DNA from: Methanomicrobiales archaeon
GTDB lineage: Archaea > Halobacteriota > Methanomicrobia > Methanomicrobiales > JACTUA01
Direction: 5' to 3'
Assembly: GCA_015660865.1 (NCBI GenBank)
Contig: JACTUA010000001.1
Coordinates: 388,304 to 452,303, forward strand
DNA: 64,000 nt
Shown here: in pieces, positions 1-9,500 of the stretch
How the letters are laid out: every line of letters starts with the position of its first letter
Position numbering within the stretch: position 1 is the first letter of the stretch
Translations under genes and position numbers: made by a program
Notes under the pieces: generated by a model
Database searches by the model: none
Seen by the model: the letters and a program-made list of their open reading frames with translations, nothing else
Told to the model about the DNA's origin: nothing

Positions 1-287
1 AACAATTCCACAAGGTGTCGATTCGTAGGATTAGAATCCTCATCTCTTCCCTTGGAATTGATATAAGATTCTATATCTCCCCAGTCCTGACCGATCAGCA
101 AGATTTTTGCATATAGATCTCCCTGCCATATCGACCATGGGCCAATCTCTTCAGTATCAAATTGGGGATATTTGGAAGGATTTGTTAAATCCGAACACTT
201 TCGACAGAGTTTCCTCGCATTCACGAGGTTAAGATACCGGATTTTCTTTTCTGATGTTGACCCGTTTTCATGCTTTTCCAGATTCAT
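1..287 (-). CDS. Uracil-DNA-glycosylase-like protein, 3' part outside the window
   Basis: Reading the minus strand from an ATG at 287 gives an open frame that runs off the window edge, about 95 residues visible. A Shine-Dalgarno-like AAGGAAAAG lies about 10 nt upstream. The visible part has a CRKC motif near residue 27 and the stretch KILLIGQDWGD, which resembles motif A (GQDxx) of the uracil-DNA glycosylase superfamily, followed by a segment ending NPTNRHLVEL that is typical of the archaeal and bacterial 'UDG family protein' group. Known members remove damaged or deaminated bases; the catalytic second motif (H-x-S type) would lie in the missing part, so activity cannot be judged. Confidence 0.65.
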   Translation of the reverse strand, partial: MNLEKHENGSTSEKKIRYLNLVNARKLCRKCSDLTNPSKYPQFDTEEIGPWSIWQGDLYAKILLIGQDWGDIESYINSKGRDEDSNPTNRHLVEL

Positions 288-394
288 TTTTTTGTCTTTT
301 CCTTGATACGATTTATTTTATCTTTTACTATATGACAGCAACGGGGGGAGGGAATACGGAGGACCCGCCCCCCGTTCTTCGTTAGTTCTGGGCC

Positions 395-495
395 CCGTCC
401 CCGGATCAGCAGCTGTGTTCGGCCCCTTGATCGGCTGGCCTGGCCTTCGGCCTGCATCGCCGGCCCAGGCCCTGGGGCGGGGCGGTCCTCGAGCG
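395..495. repeat. GC-rich intergenic repeat, copy A
   Basis: A GC-rich block in otherwise AT-rich intergenic DNA. It carries the 20-base core GGCCCAGGCCCTGGGGCGGG (462-481), preceded by a GTTCGGCCCCTTGATCGGCTGG-like section and the palindrome GGCCTTCGGCC. The same sections recur at 3655-3880, 5225-5430, 14825-15035 and 18305-18405. Confidence 0.7.
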
Positions 496-496
496 G

Positions 497-676
497 GCAA
501 CGACTTAGATACCCGAAAGCCTTCCCAAAGATACATAATCCTGCGCCGTAGGTATTCGAGAGGAGAAGCCTGATCATATCGATCCCTACCCGCAACGCCA
601 GGTACCTGCTCACCTGCTCCATCCTGCCAGGATCAAGGCACGCCACGAGGGAAAGAAATTGTCCCTCCTCATGCAA
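497..676 (-). pseudogene. Possible fragment of an unrecognised gene abutting a GC-rich repeat
   Basis: A minus-strand frame starting MHEEGQFLSLVACLD gives about 60 residues with protein-like composition, then runs into low-complexity Pro/Gly/Arg sequence where it enters the GC-rich repeat at about 395-495. This looks like a gene end replaced by the repeat. No family was recognised. Confidence 0.2.
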
Positions 677-881
677 AACAATGTAATCCTGAAATTATAA
701 TGTATCACGCTGGTAGATACCCATCATGTTAATCCGTTGGCAGATTTACTTTTAACTTATCAAAAATATTATTATCTTATAAATCGTTGTTATAAAGGTA
801 AAAAATCACTACTTTTTACGGTCTTTTTGGCAAAGAAGACCATACAGAACAAGGAAAAATTTAAATTGTGAGGGATAAGAG

Positions 882-3596
882 ATGGTCGTTGAGAATCTTG
901 ACAAGATATTCAAACCAAAAAGTATAGCAGTCATTGGGGCAAGTGAAAAAGCTGGATCTATTGGTTACAGAGTTTTTAAAAATCTTATTGGTACAGGGTA
1001 CGAAGGTGTGGTATACCCGGTTAATCCCAATAGAGAGAGTGTACAGGGTGTTCAAGCTTATCCAACAATAAATGATGTACCTAAGATAGTCGATCTGGCT
1101 ATTATAATCACACCAGCAAAAACTGTTCCAGATATCTTGGAGCAATGTGGAAAAAGAGGTATAAAAGGAGTTTTAATCATTTCGGCAGGGTTTAAGGAAA
1201 CAGGACCGGACGGAGCATCTCTTGAACAACAATTATCTGAAATAAACAAGAAGTATAGAATGCGTATCCTTGGACCGAACTGCGTCGGTTTCATAATGCC
1301 TTACCTGAATCTCAATGCAAGCTTCATGGGCTCAACCCCGGATAAAGGGAATATTGCCTTGTTTTCACAAAGCGGTGCAATTTGTGGAGCAATTCTGGAT
1401 TGGGCAGCCGCAGCAAAGGTTGGGTTCAGCTCCTTTGTCTCTGTTGGTTCCATGATGGATGTCGATTTTGGGGACCTGATTGATTATTTTGGTCTGGATC
1501 AACACACAAGAAGCCTGGTTCTATACGTCGAATCTATTACCAATGCAAAGAAGTTCATGAGCGCTGCGAGGAGCTTTGCACGGGTAAAACCTGTGATTGT
1601 GATAAAAGCAGGCAGATATAGCGAGGGAGCAAAAGCTGCGGCATCACATACAGGAGCCCTCGCCGGGGAGGATGCAATATACGAAGCCGCTTTTGAAAGA
1701 GCAGGAATAGTGAGGGTTGATGATATCACTGATTTATTCAACTGTGCCTCGATTCTCGCAAAACAACCACGTCCAACCGGGCCAAATATCGCCATTGTTA
1801 CCAATGCCGGTGGACCCGGTGTCCTTGCAACAGATGCTGTTATTGAAAAAGGAGGTAAAATTGCGAAATTATCGGATGAAACAATAGAGAAACTGAATCA
1901 GGTGTTACCTCCCACATGGAGCAAGGCAAACCCTGTAGATATCATCGGGGACGGGGATGAGGTAAGATACCAAAATGTGATGGAAATTTGTTTAAACGAC
2001 AAGAACGTCGATGGTTTGATTGTCATATGTGTACCCCAGGTTGTGGCTGATCCGGATAAAGTGGCAGAAAAAATTGTTGATCTGGCAGGAAAAACAACAA
2101 AACCCATCCTCACCTCCTTTATTGGAGAGGCAAGTGTATCCCATGCGAGGCAGATTCTGAACAGCAGGAATATACCGACGTACAATTCCCCCGATGATGC
2201 AATTGAATCTTACATGTATCTCTATCACTACGCAAGACGCCTGGAACAACTGTATGAAACTCCTGTAGAGCTGGGGGTGGAAAATTCTTCACATAAAGAA
2301 GCGGTAAAAACAATTCTCGATGTAGCAATAAAAGAGAAAAGGGATCTCCTGAATGAAATTGAATCCAAGACCGTCCTCGAATTATATGGTATAAAAACCA
2401 CGAAACCCCAGGTTGCAGAAACAGAAGAAAAAGCTGCACAGATAGCAGGAAAAATTGGGTATCCTGTGGTCATGAAAATCCTCTCACCTCAGATAACCCA
2501 TAAAACGGAGGTCGGAGGAGTCGTTTTAGACTTAAGAAGCGATGGGGATGTCAGGAAAGCTTTTCAGGAGATGATAAAACGTGCACAGGAAAAAGTCCCG
2601 GATGCAGAAATTCTGGGAGTAACCATCCAGAAAATGGTAAAAAACAAGGAATATGAACTCATCCTGGGTTCAAAGAAAGACCCGGTTTTTGGCTCAGTTA
2701 TTGTGTTTGGATTGGGAGGTATCTTTACAGAACTGTTCAAAGACAGGGCCATTGGTTTTCCTCCCTTAAATCAGGTACTTGCACAGAGAATTATGGAAAA
2801 AACAAAGGCGTATACTCTTTTAAAGGGCTTCCGCGGAATTCAACCTGTTGATATGAAAAAAATGGAAGAAACCATGGTAGAGTTTTCACATCTCATCATT
2901 GATAATCCCGAGATAAAAGAAATCGATATCAATCCATTAATCCCGGAGGAAAATGACTTTATTGCGCTGGATGCCCGGATTATTCTCGATAAAGAACCAG
3001 AGAAACACCCACATTTAGTAATTTCACCTTATCCGACGAAATACATGAAAAAAGTACAATTGAAGGATGGGACAAAAGTTCTTTTAAGACCAATAAAACC
3101 AGAGGATGAGATGCTATGGCTTGATATGTTTAAAAGTTTCTCAGAAGAAACTGTATTCCGCACGGGTGACCAGGACCTGCTCCTCCTCCATGCCAAAGTA
3201 GGGGAGATATTCACATTTTTTAGAATTATAAAAGAAACACCACATGAACTTCGAACACGTTATTGTAATATAGATTATGACAGGGAAATCGGTATTGTAG
3301 CTGAAATAGAAAAAGACGGTCAGAACAAATTTATTGGTGTTACAAGACTTAGTTTAGATCCAGGCAGTATAGAAAGAGCTGAGTTTGCCCTTGTTGTAAC
3401 TGACGAATGGCATGGACTCGGGCTTGGTTCAGAATTTGTTGATTTTACTATTCATTTAGCTAAAGATAAAGGATTAAAAGTTATTCATGGTGTGGTTCTA
3501 AAAGAAAATATACCAATGATAACTTTGTGTCGTGAGAAAGGCTTCAAGGTTATGGATGGTGATCCTGGCGAATATAAAGTTGAATATTACTTATAA
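882..3596 (+). CDS. ADP-forming acyl-CoA synthetase (alpha-beta fusion) with C-terminal GNAT acetyltransferase domain
   Basis: 904 residues. Order: CoA-binding Rossmann domain (about 1-130, GASEKAGSIG), succinyl-CoA-synthetase-like ligase domains (about 150-460), an ATP-grasp domain (about 480-700) and a GNAT domain (about 720-904). The family converts acyl-CoA + ADP + Pi to acid + CoA + ATP. The phospho-histidine motif SHTGALAG is intact (His256), so the ligase half may be active. The architecture matches Pat-type protein lysine acetyltransferases, in which the synthetase-like part senses acyl-CoA and the GNAT part acetylates proteins such as acetyl-CoA synthetase. The Shine-Dalgarno GTGAGGG just upstream supports this ATG. 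The gene is AT-richer than the genes in the last 12 kb. Whether it makes ATP, acetylates protein, or both, is open. Confidence 0.9.
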   Translation: MVVENLDKIFKPKSIAVIGASEKAGSIGYRVFKNLIGTGYEGVVYPVNPNRESVQGVQAYPTINDVPKIVDLAIIITPAKTVPDILEQCGKRGIKGVLIISAGFKETGPDGASLEQQLSEINKKYRMRILGPNCVGFIMPYLNLNASFMGSTPDKGNIALFSQSGAICGAILDWAAAAKVGFSSFVSVGSMMDVDFGDLIDYFGLDQHTRSLVLYVESITNAKKFMSAARSFARVKPVIVIKAGRYSEGAKAAASHTGALAGEDAIYEAAFERAGIVRVDDITDLFNCASILAKQPRPTGPNIAIVTNAGGPGVLATDAVIEKGGKIAKLSDETIEKLNQVLPPTWSKANPVDIIGDGDEVRYQNVMEICLNDKNVDGLIVICVPQVVADPDKVAEKIVDLAGKTTKPILTSFIGEASVSHARQILNSRNIPTYNSPDDAIESYMYLYHYARRLEQLYETPVELGVENSSHKEAVKTILDVAIKEKRDLLNEIESKTVLELYGIKTTKPQVAETEEKAAQIAGKIGYPVVMKILSPQITHKTEVGGVVLDLRSDGDVRKAFQEMIKRAQEKVPDAEILGVTIQKMVKNKEYELILGSKKDPVFGSVIVFGLGGIFTELFKDRAIGFPPLNQVLAQRIMEKTKAYTLLKGFRGIQPVDMKKMEETMVEFSHLIIDNPEIKEIDINPLIPEENDFIALDARIILDKEPEKHPHLVISPYPTKYMKKVQLKDGTKVLLRPIKPEDEMLWLDMFKSFSEETVFRTGDQDLLLLHAKVGEIFTFFRIIKETPHELRTRYCNIDYDREIGIVAEIEKDGQNKFIGVTRLSLDPGSIERAEFALVVTDEWHGLGLGSEFVDFTIHLAKDKGLKVIHGVVLKENIPMITLCREKGFKVMDGDPGEYKVEYYL

Positions 3597-3654
3597 GGTC
3601 TTTAGGAAAGTTCAAGAATTAAAAAAGTTATTTTTTTTCCTCTGTTCTCGGTTC

Positions 3655-3880
3655 AGCCGTTGCGTTCAGCCCCTTGAATCCATCCGGCCTTCAGCTTGCA
3701 GGGCGGGGTGGACTTCGCCGGTTATTCGCCCTGTCCCTGGATCACCTATTGTGTTCGGAACTGATCAGCCAGCCGGCCTTCTGGATGTATCGCCCGGCCT
3801 ACCCCGGTCCGGGGCGGGGGGCCTTTCGGGGCCTTCCGATCACCCAGGCCCTGGGGCGGGGTGACGGTGTACGGGGGATG
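3655..3880. repeat. GC-rich intergenic repeat, copy B
   Basis: Longer copy of the repeat seen at 395-495. It includes a CCCTGGATCACCTATTGTGTTCGG section shared with copies at 5225-5430 and 14825-15035, a CCCCGGTCCGGGGCGGGG section, and the core ACCCAGGCCCTGGGGCGGGG at 3841-3860. Several open frames cross it but have only low-complexity Gly/Arg/Pro composition. Confidence 0.7.
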
Positions 3881-3943
3881 GGCTCTCCACCCCAACTGTG
3901 GAGAAAGTGAAAGAAGGGCGAGTTACTACAAATTCGTAGGCAT

Positions 3944-4099
3944 ATGAGTGAAGAGATCTTTAAGCGACTTGAGGCGAAGCTCGATCTTATTATTGATCTG
4001 CTCCAGGATCGAGTCCTCACGGCGGATGAGTTTGCTCTAATAAATGAAGCGGATAGAATGGTCAAATCAAGGAATTATCAAGGATTTGTTCGACTATGA
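3944..4099 (+). CDS. Small antitoxin-like protein (51 aa), possibly an orphan
   Basis: A 51-residue frame beginning MSEEIFKRLEAKLDLIIDLL, with a heptad-like amphipathic N-terminal helix and a C-terminal half rich in Asp/Glu/Arg (ADEFALINEADRMVKSRNY). Short proteins of this shape often pair with RelE/ParE-like toxins in archaea. No toxin frame follows: the next gene lies on the other strand. It sits among other toxin-antitoxin genes (HicB-like, VapBC), which supports the guess. The function is inferred from shape and context only. Confidence 0.45.
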   Translation: MSEEIFKRLEAKLDLIIDLLQDRVLTADEFALINEADRMVKSRNYQGFVRL

Positions 4100-4128
4100 G
4101 GAATTGAGGCTATTATCGGCCACTTTTT

Positions 4129-4347
4129 TTACTGCACCGCGACGTACGCCGCCGATGCATGGGACTTCGGGATCGGGAGGCCATCCTCGACGAGTCCCTT
4201 TATGTGGAGCTCGATCGCTTCATGCATCCTTTCTTCCACTTCCTCGCGGGTAGAACCGGTCGCAACACACCCGTGAAGGTTGGGAGAGTACGCAGAGTAG
4301 TTCTTTCCTGCTCTTTCGATGACAATGAGGAATTTGCGCATTCTCAT
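4129..4347 (-). CDS. HicB-family antitoxin
   Basis: 72 residues. MRMRKFLIVIERAGKNYSAY followed by SPNLHGCVATGSTREEVEERMHEA is the classic HicB partial RNase-H-like fold (beta-strand, 'SPDLPGC' turn, then a helix), with the end GLVEDGLPIPKS. HicB antitoxins neutralise HicA, an mRNA interferase. No HicA (small dsRBD-like, 'G(S/D)H' protein) is visible on either side; instead the upstream partner is another HicB-like frame, overlapping by ATGA at 4344-4347. A degraded copy of the 3' half of this gene lies at 21838-21925. Confidence 0.8.
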   Translation of the reverse strand: MRMRKFLIVIERAGKNYSAYSPNLHGCVATGSTREEVEERMHEAIELHIKGLVEDGLPIPKSHASAAYVAVQ

Positions 4348-4505
4348 TCCCTCTTTTCTGGATCATCCTCGAAATGGAGCTGCACGGCTTCCCGGATATT
4401 TTTCATCAGGGCATCGAGAGTCTTCCCCTGGGTGAAGATATCGACGCCGATACCACGGCCGCACCACCACGAACCATCGGAATAGACCTCGAATTTTACC
4501 ATCAT
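4344..4505 (-). CDS. Short HicB-like protein (53 aa)
   Basis: A minus-strand frame beginning MMVKFEVYSDGSWWCGRGIG, continuing DIFTQGKTLDALMKNIREAVQLHFEDD. The strand-turn-strand-helix layout matches short HicB-like antitoxins often mislabelled '2-oxoisovalerate dehydrogenase E1' in archaeal genomes. AGGATAAG lies about 7 nt before the start. Its stop overlaps the start of the 72-aa HicB gene (ATGA), so the two are translationally coupled. Normally such a protein pairs with HicA; here it pairs with a second HicB-like protein. Confidence 0.65.
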   Translation of the reverse strand: MMVKFEVYSDGSWWCGRGIGVDIFTQGKTLDALMKNIREAVQLHFEDDPEKRE

Positions 4506-4614
4506 CTCTTATCCTTTGCTCCTCGAGGGATCATGAGACGTGAAGAACCATATCTCTTTGGAACTATATTTCCCGGCGTAATCTTTTTCTTCTCGTGCAC
4601 CAATGCATGAGTGC

Positions 4615-4827
4615 ATGAAGACTATCACCATCCGCGACGAGACCCACCGTGCCCTCGCCAGGCTGAAGGAGGCGGATGACAGCTTCAGCGACGTCATCGA
4701 CCGTCTCATCGAGGAGAAGACCGGCGATATCCGCAGGTTCGCGGGCGTGCTGAGGGACTCGGAGATTCTCGATTCCCTCTCGGAGTTCACGAAGAGCCTG
4801 AGGGCTTCGGGAAGGCCGAGAGTATGA
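4615..4827 (+). CDS. vapB: VapB-type antitoxin
   Basis: About 70 residues from the ATG at 4615 (an in-frame ATG at 4603 is also possible). MKTITIRDETHRALARLKE is a ribbon-helix-helix DNA-binding start, followed by DSFSDVIDRLIEEK, the pattern of archaeal VapB antitoxins (UPF0330-like). The C-terminal tail probably wraps the toxin. Its end overlaps the VapC start by 4 nt, so this is a standard two-gene type II toxin-antitoxin module, probably autoregulated by the complex. Confidence 0.85.
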   Translation: MKTITIRDETHRALARLKEADDSFSDVIDRLIEEKTGDIRRFAGVLRDSEILDSLSEFTKSLRASGRPRV

Positions 4828-5228
4828 TCGTCCTCGACACCTCGTTCCTCATCGACTACTTCCGGGACCGCGAACTTCAGTCATACATACCGGATGAGGA
4901 GAAGGTGGCCGTTACGGTGATCTCGTACTATGAGATTATGGCCGGGATCAAACGTCTCCGGTCAAAACAGGAGGAGAGGTTCTTCCAGCACTTCTTCGGA
5001 ACGGTCGATATCCTGGGTGTCGATACCCCCTCGGCCGAGATCGCGAGCGATATCACGGCGAAACTATCAGGTCTTGGAATCCAGGTGAATGCCTTCGATG
5101 TCCTCATCGCCGGTACTGCGGTCGCCAGCCGCGCCACGGCCATCATCACCGCTGACCGGGACTTTGAGGAGATCGCGAAGTGTGCGGATATTGATATAAC
5201 ATTCTATTCACGCAGAGGAATTGACTGA
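4824..5228 (+). CDS. vapC: VapC-type PIN-domain toxin
   Basis: 134 residues, a full PIN domain. Acidic metal-binding residues are in the expected places: Asp5 (MIVLDTSFLIDYF), Glu37 (YYEIMAGI), Asp92 (NAFDVLIAGTA) and Asp111/Asp113 (TADRDFEEI). VapC toxins are Mg-dependent RNases that cut tRNA or rRNA to slow growth; VapB blocks the active site. The length is typical and no residue is missing, so the toxin is probably functional. The GC-rich repeat copy C begins right after the stop. Confidence 0.9.
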   Translation: MIVLDTSFLIDYFRDRELQSYIPDEEKVAVTVISYYEIMAGIKRLRSKQEERFFQHFFGTVDILGVDTPSAEIASDITAKLSGLGIQVNAFDVLIAGTAVASRATAIITADRDFEEIAKCADIDITFYSRRGID

Positions 5229-5430
5229 ACCGGGGTCATCGGGGAAAACGATCTCGGCCCTGGGGATATGCCCGGTTTTCGCCCAGTCCCTGGACCACCA
5301 ATCATGTTCGGTCCCTGATACGGGGCCGGCCTTCGGCCTGGGTCTGATCCTCAAGCGTGGATACCGGCGGTGGCGGGGGCCTTCGGGGCCTCGCTGGCCG
5401 GCCCAGGCCCTGGGGCGGGGTGGGACGGAC
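5225..5430. repeat. GC-rich intergenic repeat, copy C
   Basis: Contains CCCTGGACCACCAATCATGTTCGGTCC, GGCCGGCCTTCGGCCTGG, a section CTGATCCTCAAGCGTGGATACCGGCGGTGGCGGGGGCC that recurs in modified form near 19357-19400, and the core GGCCCAGGCCCTGGGGCGGG at about 5400-5419. The remaining bases up to 5748 are AT-rich with no gene. Confidence 0.7.
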
Positions 5431-5711
5431 GGGGGATTTCAGTTAAGACCACAATACAAGGACGGAGAAGAGGGCAGCGGAGGTGGGAGGGTGAGGAGGT
5501 GATAAAATTGACATCTGATTTTTAGGAATGTCAATAATTGAAAATACTGCAAAACAATCAATATGGGACAAATTACATCATAAAATTATTTCTTATTTTA
5601 AAATTATCTTTAAAATTAAACGGAATTATGTAAATATTCATGTATGCCTCCAAAAATTCGTTTGATCGAAAAATATTGAATATCTGTCGGAGAATACCTG
5701 TGAACAAAAGA

Positions 5712-5748
5712 TAATTTATTATATATCCATAACCGATAACGGGAACAT
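5712..5748 (+). promoter_or_regulatory. TATA promoter of the tubulin-GTPase operon
   Basis: TTATTATATATCC at about 5716-5728 lies some 27 nt before the ATG at 5749, which would put the transcription start at or next to the start codon. The first gene is therefore probably read from a leaderless mRNA; no Shine-Dalgarno site is visible. Confidence 0.5.
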
Positions 5749-6534
5749 ATGTTCCGTTTCAAGAAGCCCGTCTGGATAATCTGGATTTTCGTTGCTGTTG
5801 TTATCGGTATTTTCATTTTGCCGGGATCGGTCACGGCCATTTCAGATACCTCTTTGAACACAACCCAGCTGGAAGGAAATTCAATTCAACTTTCCTATAC
5901 GATCGATGCATATCCCAAACAGACAGCTGGTATCGAACTTGAAACGGATTTGGTGCACTACGGGAATGTAAGTCTCTGGAATATCGATAACAGTGAACAA
6001 TTCAATATCGCAAATCCTGACCAGGCCCTCAATGGGCAGAAGCTGCTCCTCACGCTCCCGGATGGATGGACCTCTCCAGTTCATATAACAATTGATGGGA
6101 AAGTTCCAACTATCACAGGCGTGAACCAGTGTGATGGCGTAGTTCTTACCAGGCAGCCGGATAAGAAAACCGGATTCATCTTTTACAGGATTACTACGCT
6201 TGATAAAAATGGGGACGTTGTGGGCACAGCCTCGACACAAACCTTTGATATAGACGTTCCTGCAGAAGATAGCTTCAGGAACCGGTTAAATGCCCTGGGC
6301 GATGAAAATTTGAAAAATATCATTATAAATATCCATGATGAAGGGCTCACGAAAGAGGCCGATACCCTCCTCGCCTATGCAGAACAGGAGCCGAGCCAGG
6401 TTCCTGTCCTGTACACAATCGGCCTCTCGATTCTCCTTATCATCATTGTAGGGTTTGGGGGGTACGTGATAGGGTTCCGGAAGGGGAAAGGAAGGAGAGA
6501 AGATGAAGAACCGGATGAAACGGAGATGGATTGA
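5749..6534 (+). CDS. Single-pass membrane protein with extracellular beta domain, first gene of the tubulin-GTPase operon
   Basis: 261 residues, unrecognised. A signal peptide or anchor occupies about 1-30 (hydrophobic WIIWIFVAVVIGIFILPG). An extracellular domain follows (about 31-215), rich in Asn/Thr and beta-strand-like (TLPDGWTSPVHITIDG), with one Cys. A second membrane helix (about 219-242, TIGLSILLIIIVGFGGYVIG) leads to a short, strongly charged cytoplasmic tail (KGKGRREDEEPDETEMD). The next gene starts 3 nt after the stop, so the two are surely cotranscribed. The tail could contact the cytoplasmic GTPases encoded downstream; that is inference from topology. Confidence 0.75.
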   Translation: MFRFKKPVWIIWIFVAVVIGIFILPGSVTAISDTSLNTTQLEGNSIQLSYTIDAYPKQTAGIELETDLVHYGNVSLWNIDNSEQFNIANPDQALNGQKLLLTLPDGWTSPVHITIDGKVPTITGVNQCDGVVLTRQPDKKTGFIFYRITTLDKNGDVVGTASTQTFDIDVPAEDSFRNRLNALGDENLKNIIINIHDEGLTKEADTLLAYAEQEPSQVPVLYTIGLSILLIIIVGFGGYVIGFRKGKGRREDEEPDETEMD

Positions 6535-6537
6535 ACC

Positions 6538-9500
6538 ATGGTAGACGTTGAAACAAAACCATTCCAGATGCCAAATGACCTGACAGTTATTGCTGTCGGG
6601 GGTTGTGGAAAGAGGCTTGTAAATCACCTTTGCGACCATGAATGGTTTTTCAGGCATTTCCTGACTGAGAACAAGACCCTGAATATCTATATCATGGATA
6701 CCGATACAAACCAGAGGCCGCAGGATCTCCAGATTGAGAAGAACAGGAAGGCACAGATTTTCAATTTGCAGAAGACCCAGGAAGGGTTTGGCGGTAAGAT
6801 CGAGTATTCATATTATTACCTGCCCGATCTGGCTCAGGTTGAACAGCCGACCGCTCTCACGTCCAGTGATGTAATCGCACAGATTAAAAGTCGCCGGGTC
6901 AGGCCGGAAGTCAAGGTATGGTGGATGAACGATCCACCGGCATGGACCTATGACAACATGAAAAAAATAGATCCGAATATCGTGAATGACTTCGGTGGAG
7001 GGGTCCATCGCCGGCGGGCAATCTCAAAGGCGGTCTTCTTCAAGGCCATCACACAGAGTTCCGGCCGGTTTCCCTCCTTCCAGGGATCCGGCGATACAGC
7101 CATCGTGGTTGGTCTCGGGGGAGGAACGGGGGGCGGGATGTTCATCGATCTTGCCCGTTACATCCATGATCGTAAGGGAGCTCATAGTAAAATCTGGCTC
7201 TTTGCAGTTCTTCCATCCACCGATGAAAGCCCCAATGAGCAGTTAAACGCTGCCATTACCCTTTTCGAACTGGAATACCTGAACCTTATTGAAGATAAAC
7301 TGTTCAATTTCATTGTCCTGTCATCGCTTGGACCAACGGGGTATAAACCCGGTCTGGATAATAAGAAGGAGGTCATCGATTTTGACAATGCCTTCCCGTA
7401 TCTCCTCATCAATGCGTTTTACCTGCCCCATTCGGATATTGCCGATATCATTGACGCGAAAAAGGATTATTCCGGTTTCATTGTCGGGGACGCTCATGTG
7501 ATAGAGTACCCGATTGAAGAATTGAAGAATTTGAAGACGGAATTTGAGAATATCATAAAAGAACTGGAAGATATTAAAATAAACCGTGAAAAATCCATTG
7601 GTGTCGTCGACGAACTTCTCAACCGGATCATTGTCCAGTTCCCTGAGCAGATCCGGAAGCCCGAGGAAGTTGCGGTAACAACCACCGATATTCTCCTGGT
7701 AAAAAAAGAGATCGAGAGACTCCGGAGATTATGGGATAACGAGATGGCATCTCTCCTGAGATACAAAACTCCGGAAGAGATCAACTCCTTTATCAAGAAC
7801 AATATGCCTGTCGATCTCAAGGTTCTCGAGAAGATCGATCTCTATGATAAGCTCATCGAATACGTCCAGAAGGTCTCAAGCTTCATGAAGATCGAGAATA
7901 AGCATCTCGAACATGAATCTGATAAATCCCTTTATGTCAAGATCCGTGATTCCCTTGATCTCATCGAATCATTCGCAAAGCTCCAGAAGAGAATTCTCGG
8001 TATAGAGGAAGAGAATGCACGGAATGCCCTGCTGAAGATCGTGAGAGCAGATGTTGACTTCGCCCAGATCCTCGGTGAGATCAATCAAAGAAAAGCCACC
8101 ATCCGGGCAGAACTTGTTGAAACACAGGTGAAGGAGAAGGAGAAGTCTGACGAAGTCGGGAACCTGAAAGAGGAGAGCAGGAAGATCGAGGGGCATGTGT
8201 CTGTCGTCTGTAATGAAGAGACCCCCCTTATCACGTTCTATACCGAGAACAGGAATAAATATCAGGCCTCGCAGAAGAATGAAGCACTTTTTATCGAAAA
8301 ATTTACATCGATGAGCAATACCGTTGCCCGGGAATATGGCAGGTACAGTGATGCCCAGCCACCGGGATATAACCGTAAGAAATGGCTCGAGATGGCCAAA
8401 GTTTCGGAGATCGAAGCGGTCATCGATAAGTTACCCGATGATACGGTGAGCACCGAATACCGGGAAATACTCAAGAAATTACCAGGCACCTATGCCGAGT
8501 ATTATTATTACGATTTCCGGATTGAAGTCGAGAAGAAGCCGGTCTCGGTATTTGCGAAGGTTGCCAGGGCGGTCATACATACTATTGACGGGATCGTCGG
8601 GGAGAAACCTGTCCTGAAACAATACGAGGATAAAAAACAGATAACACGGGAGTACCTCGAAAGGATTTCCCGACAGTCCAAGGGCACCATCATGCTTCGG
8701 AGTTCAATGCAGATGGATTTCCAGGGAGGATTCATATCAGATACGGCCCGGCAGAAGACCGAGGATATGAAGAACAGAATTCAGGGGGACCTTGCGAAGA
8801 AACTGGAGCTGTCTGAAGAGGAGATAAAACTCCTGGCCCCCGCATTTGAGAAAGGCGATGAAGATGGCATCAGGAATGAATTCAAGAAAATTCTCGGGGA
8901 TATCCTCCTCAGGAGAAATGCCGTTTCTGAAAAAGTAATGAAGAAAGAACAGGAGAGAGATGAGTTCATCAGGAGCGAGAATGAGCTCCAGCACAAGCTC
9001 TCGTTCTACGCCGAGATCGATCGTGTCATTGACGAAACCGTCTCCTTCCGGCGGGAATACAATCTGCACGTGGGACTCTTTGAACAGGGATTGAAAAAGA
9101 TTGACGAGAAAAAGAAGACCGGTATCGAGACGATCCGGGGGCTCTTCAGGTCGCGGCTCGGTGAGATCAATCCCCGGGTACTTCCTCTCATTGATGAACG
9201 TTCAGGTTCAGATATGGGGGCTCTCGATGGCAGCGAGGAAGGACTCCGTGAGATCGCCCGGCTCATCAATCTCGTTCATCAGAAGTCCAAGGATATCGTG
9301 AAAGCGGAGATGCTTGGCCTGAATAAATTTGTGATCGAATATGGGAACAATAACTGGTGCCTCGATAAAGCGGCTCTGGTTATTGCCTCAACATCCCATG
9401 CCATCTCTTCCCATATCGTGAATGAGGCAGACAATATAAGACGACCCCTTTCAATTAATACGCTCTCTCTCCGGAATCTGAATGACCTGGCAGTGGTCTC

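Noticed and set aside
3674-3910. Open frames inside the GC-rich repeat copies (also 14523-15059)
   Set aside because: They arise from stop-poor GC-rich repeat DNA, differ between copies and have no protein-like pattern.
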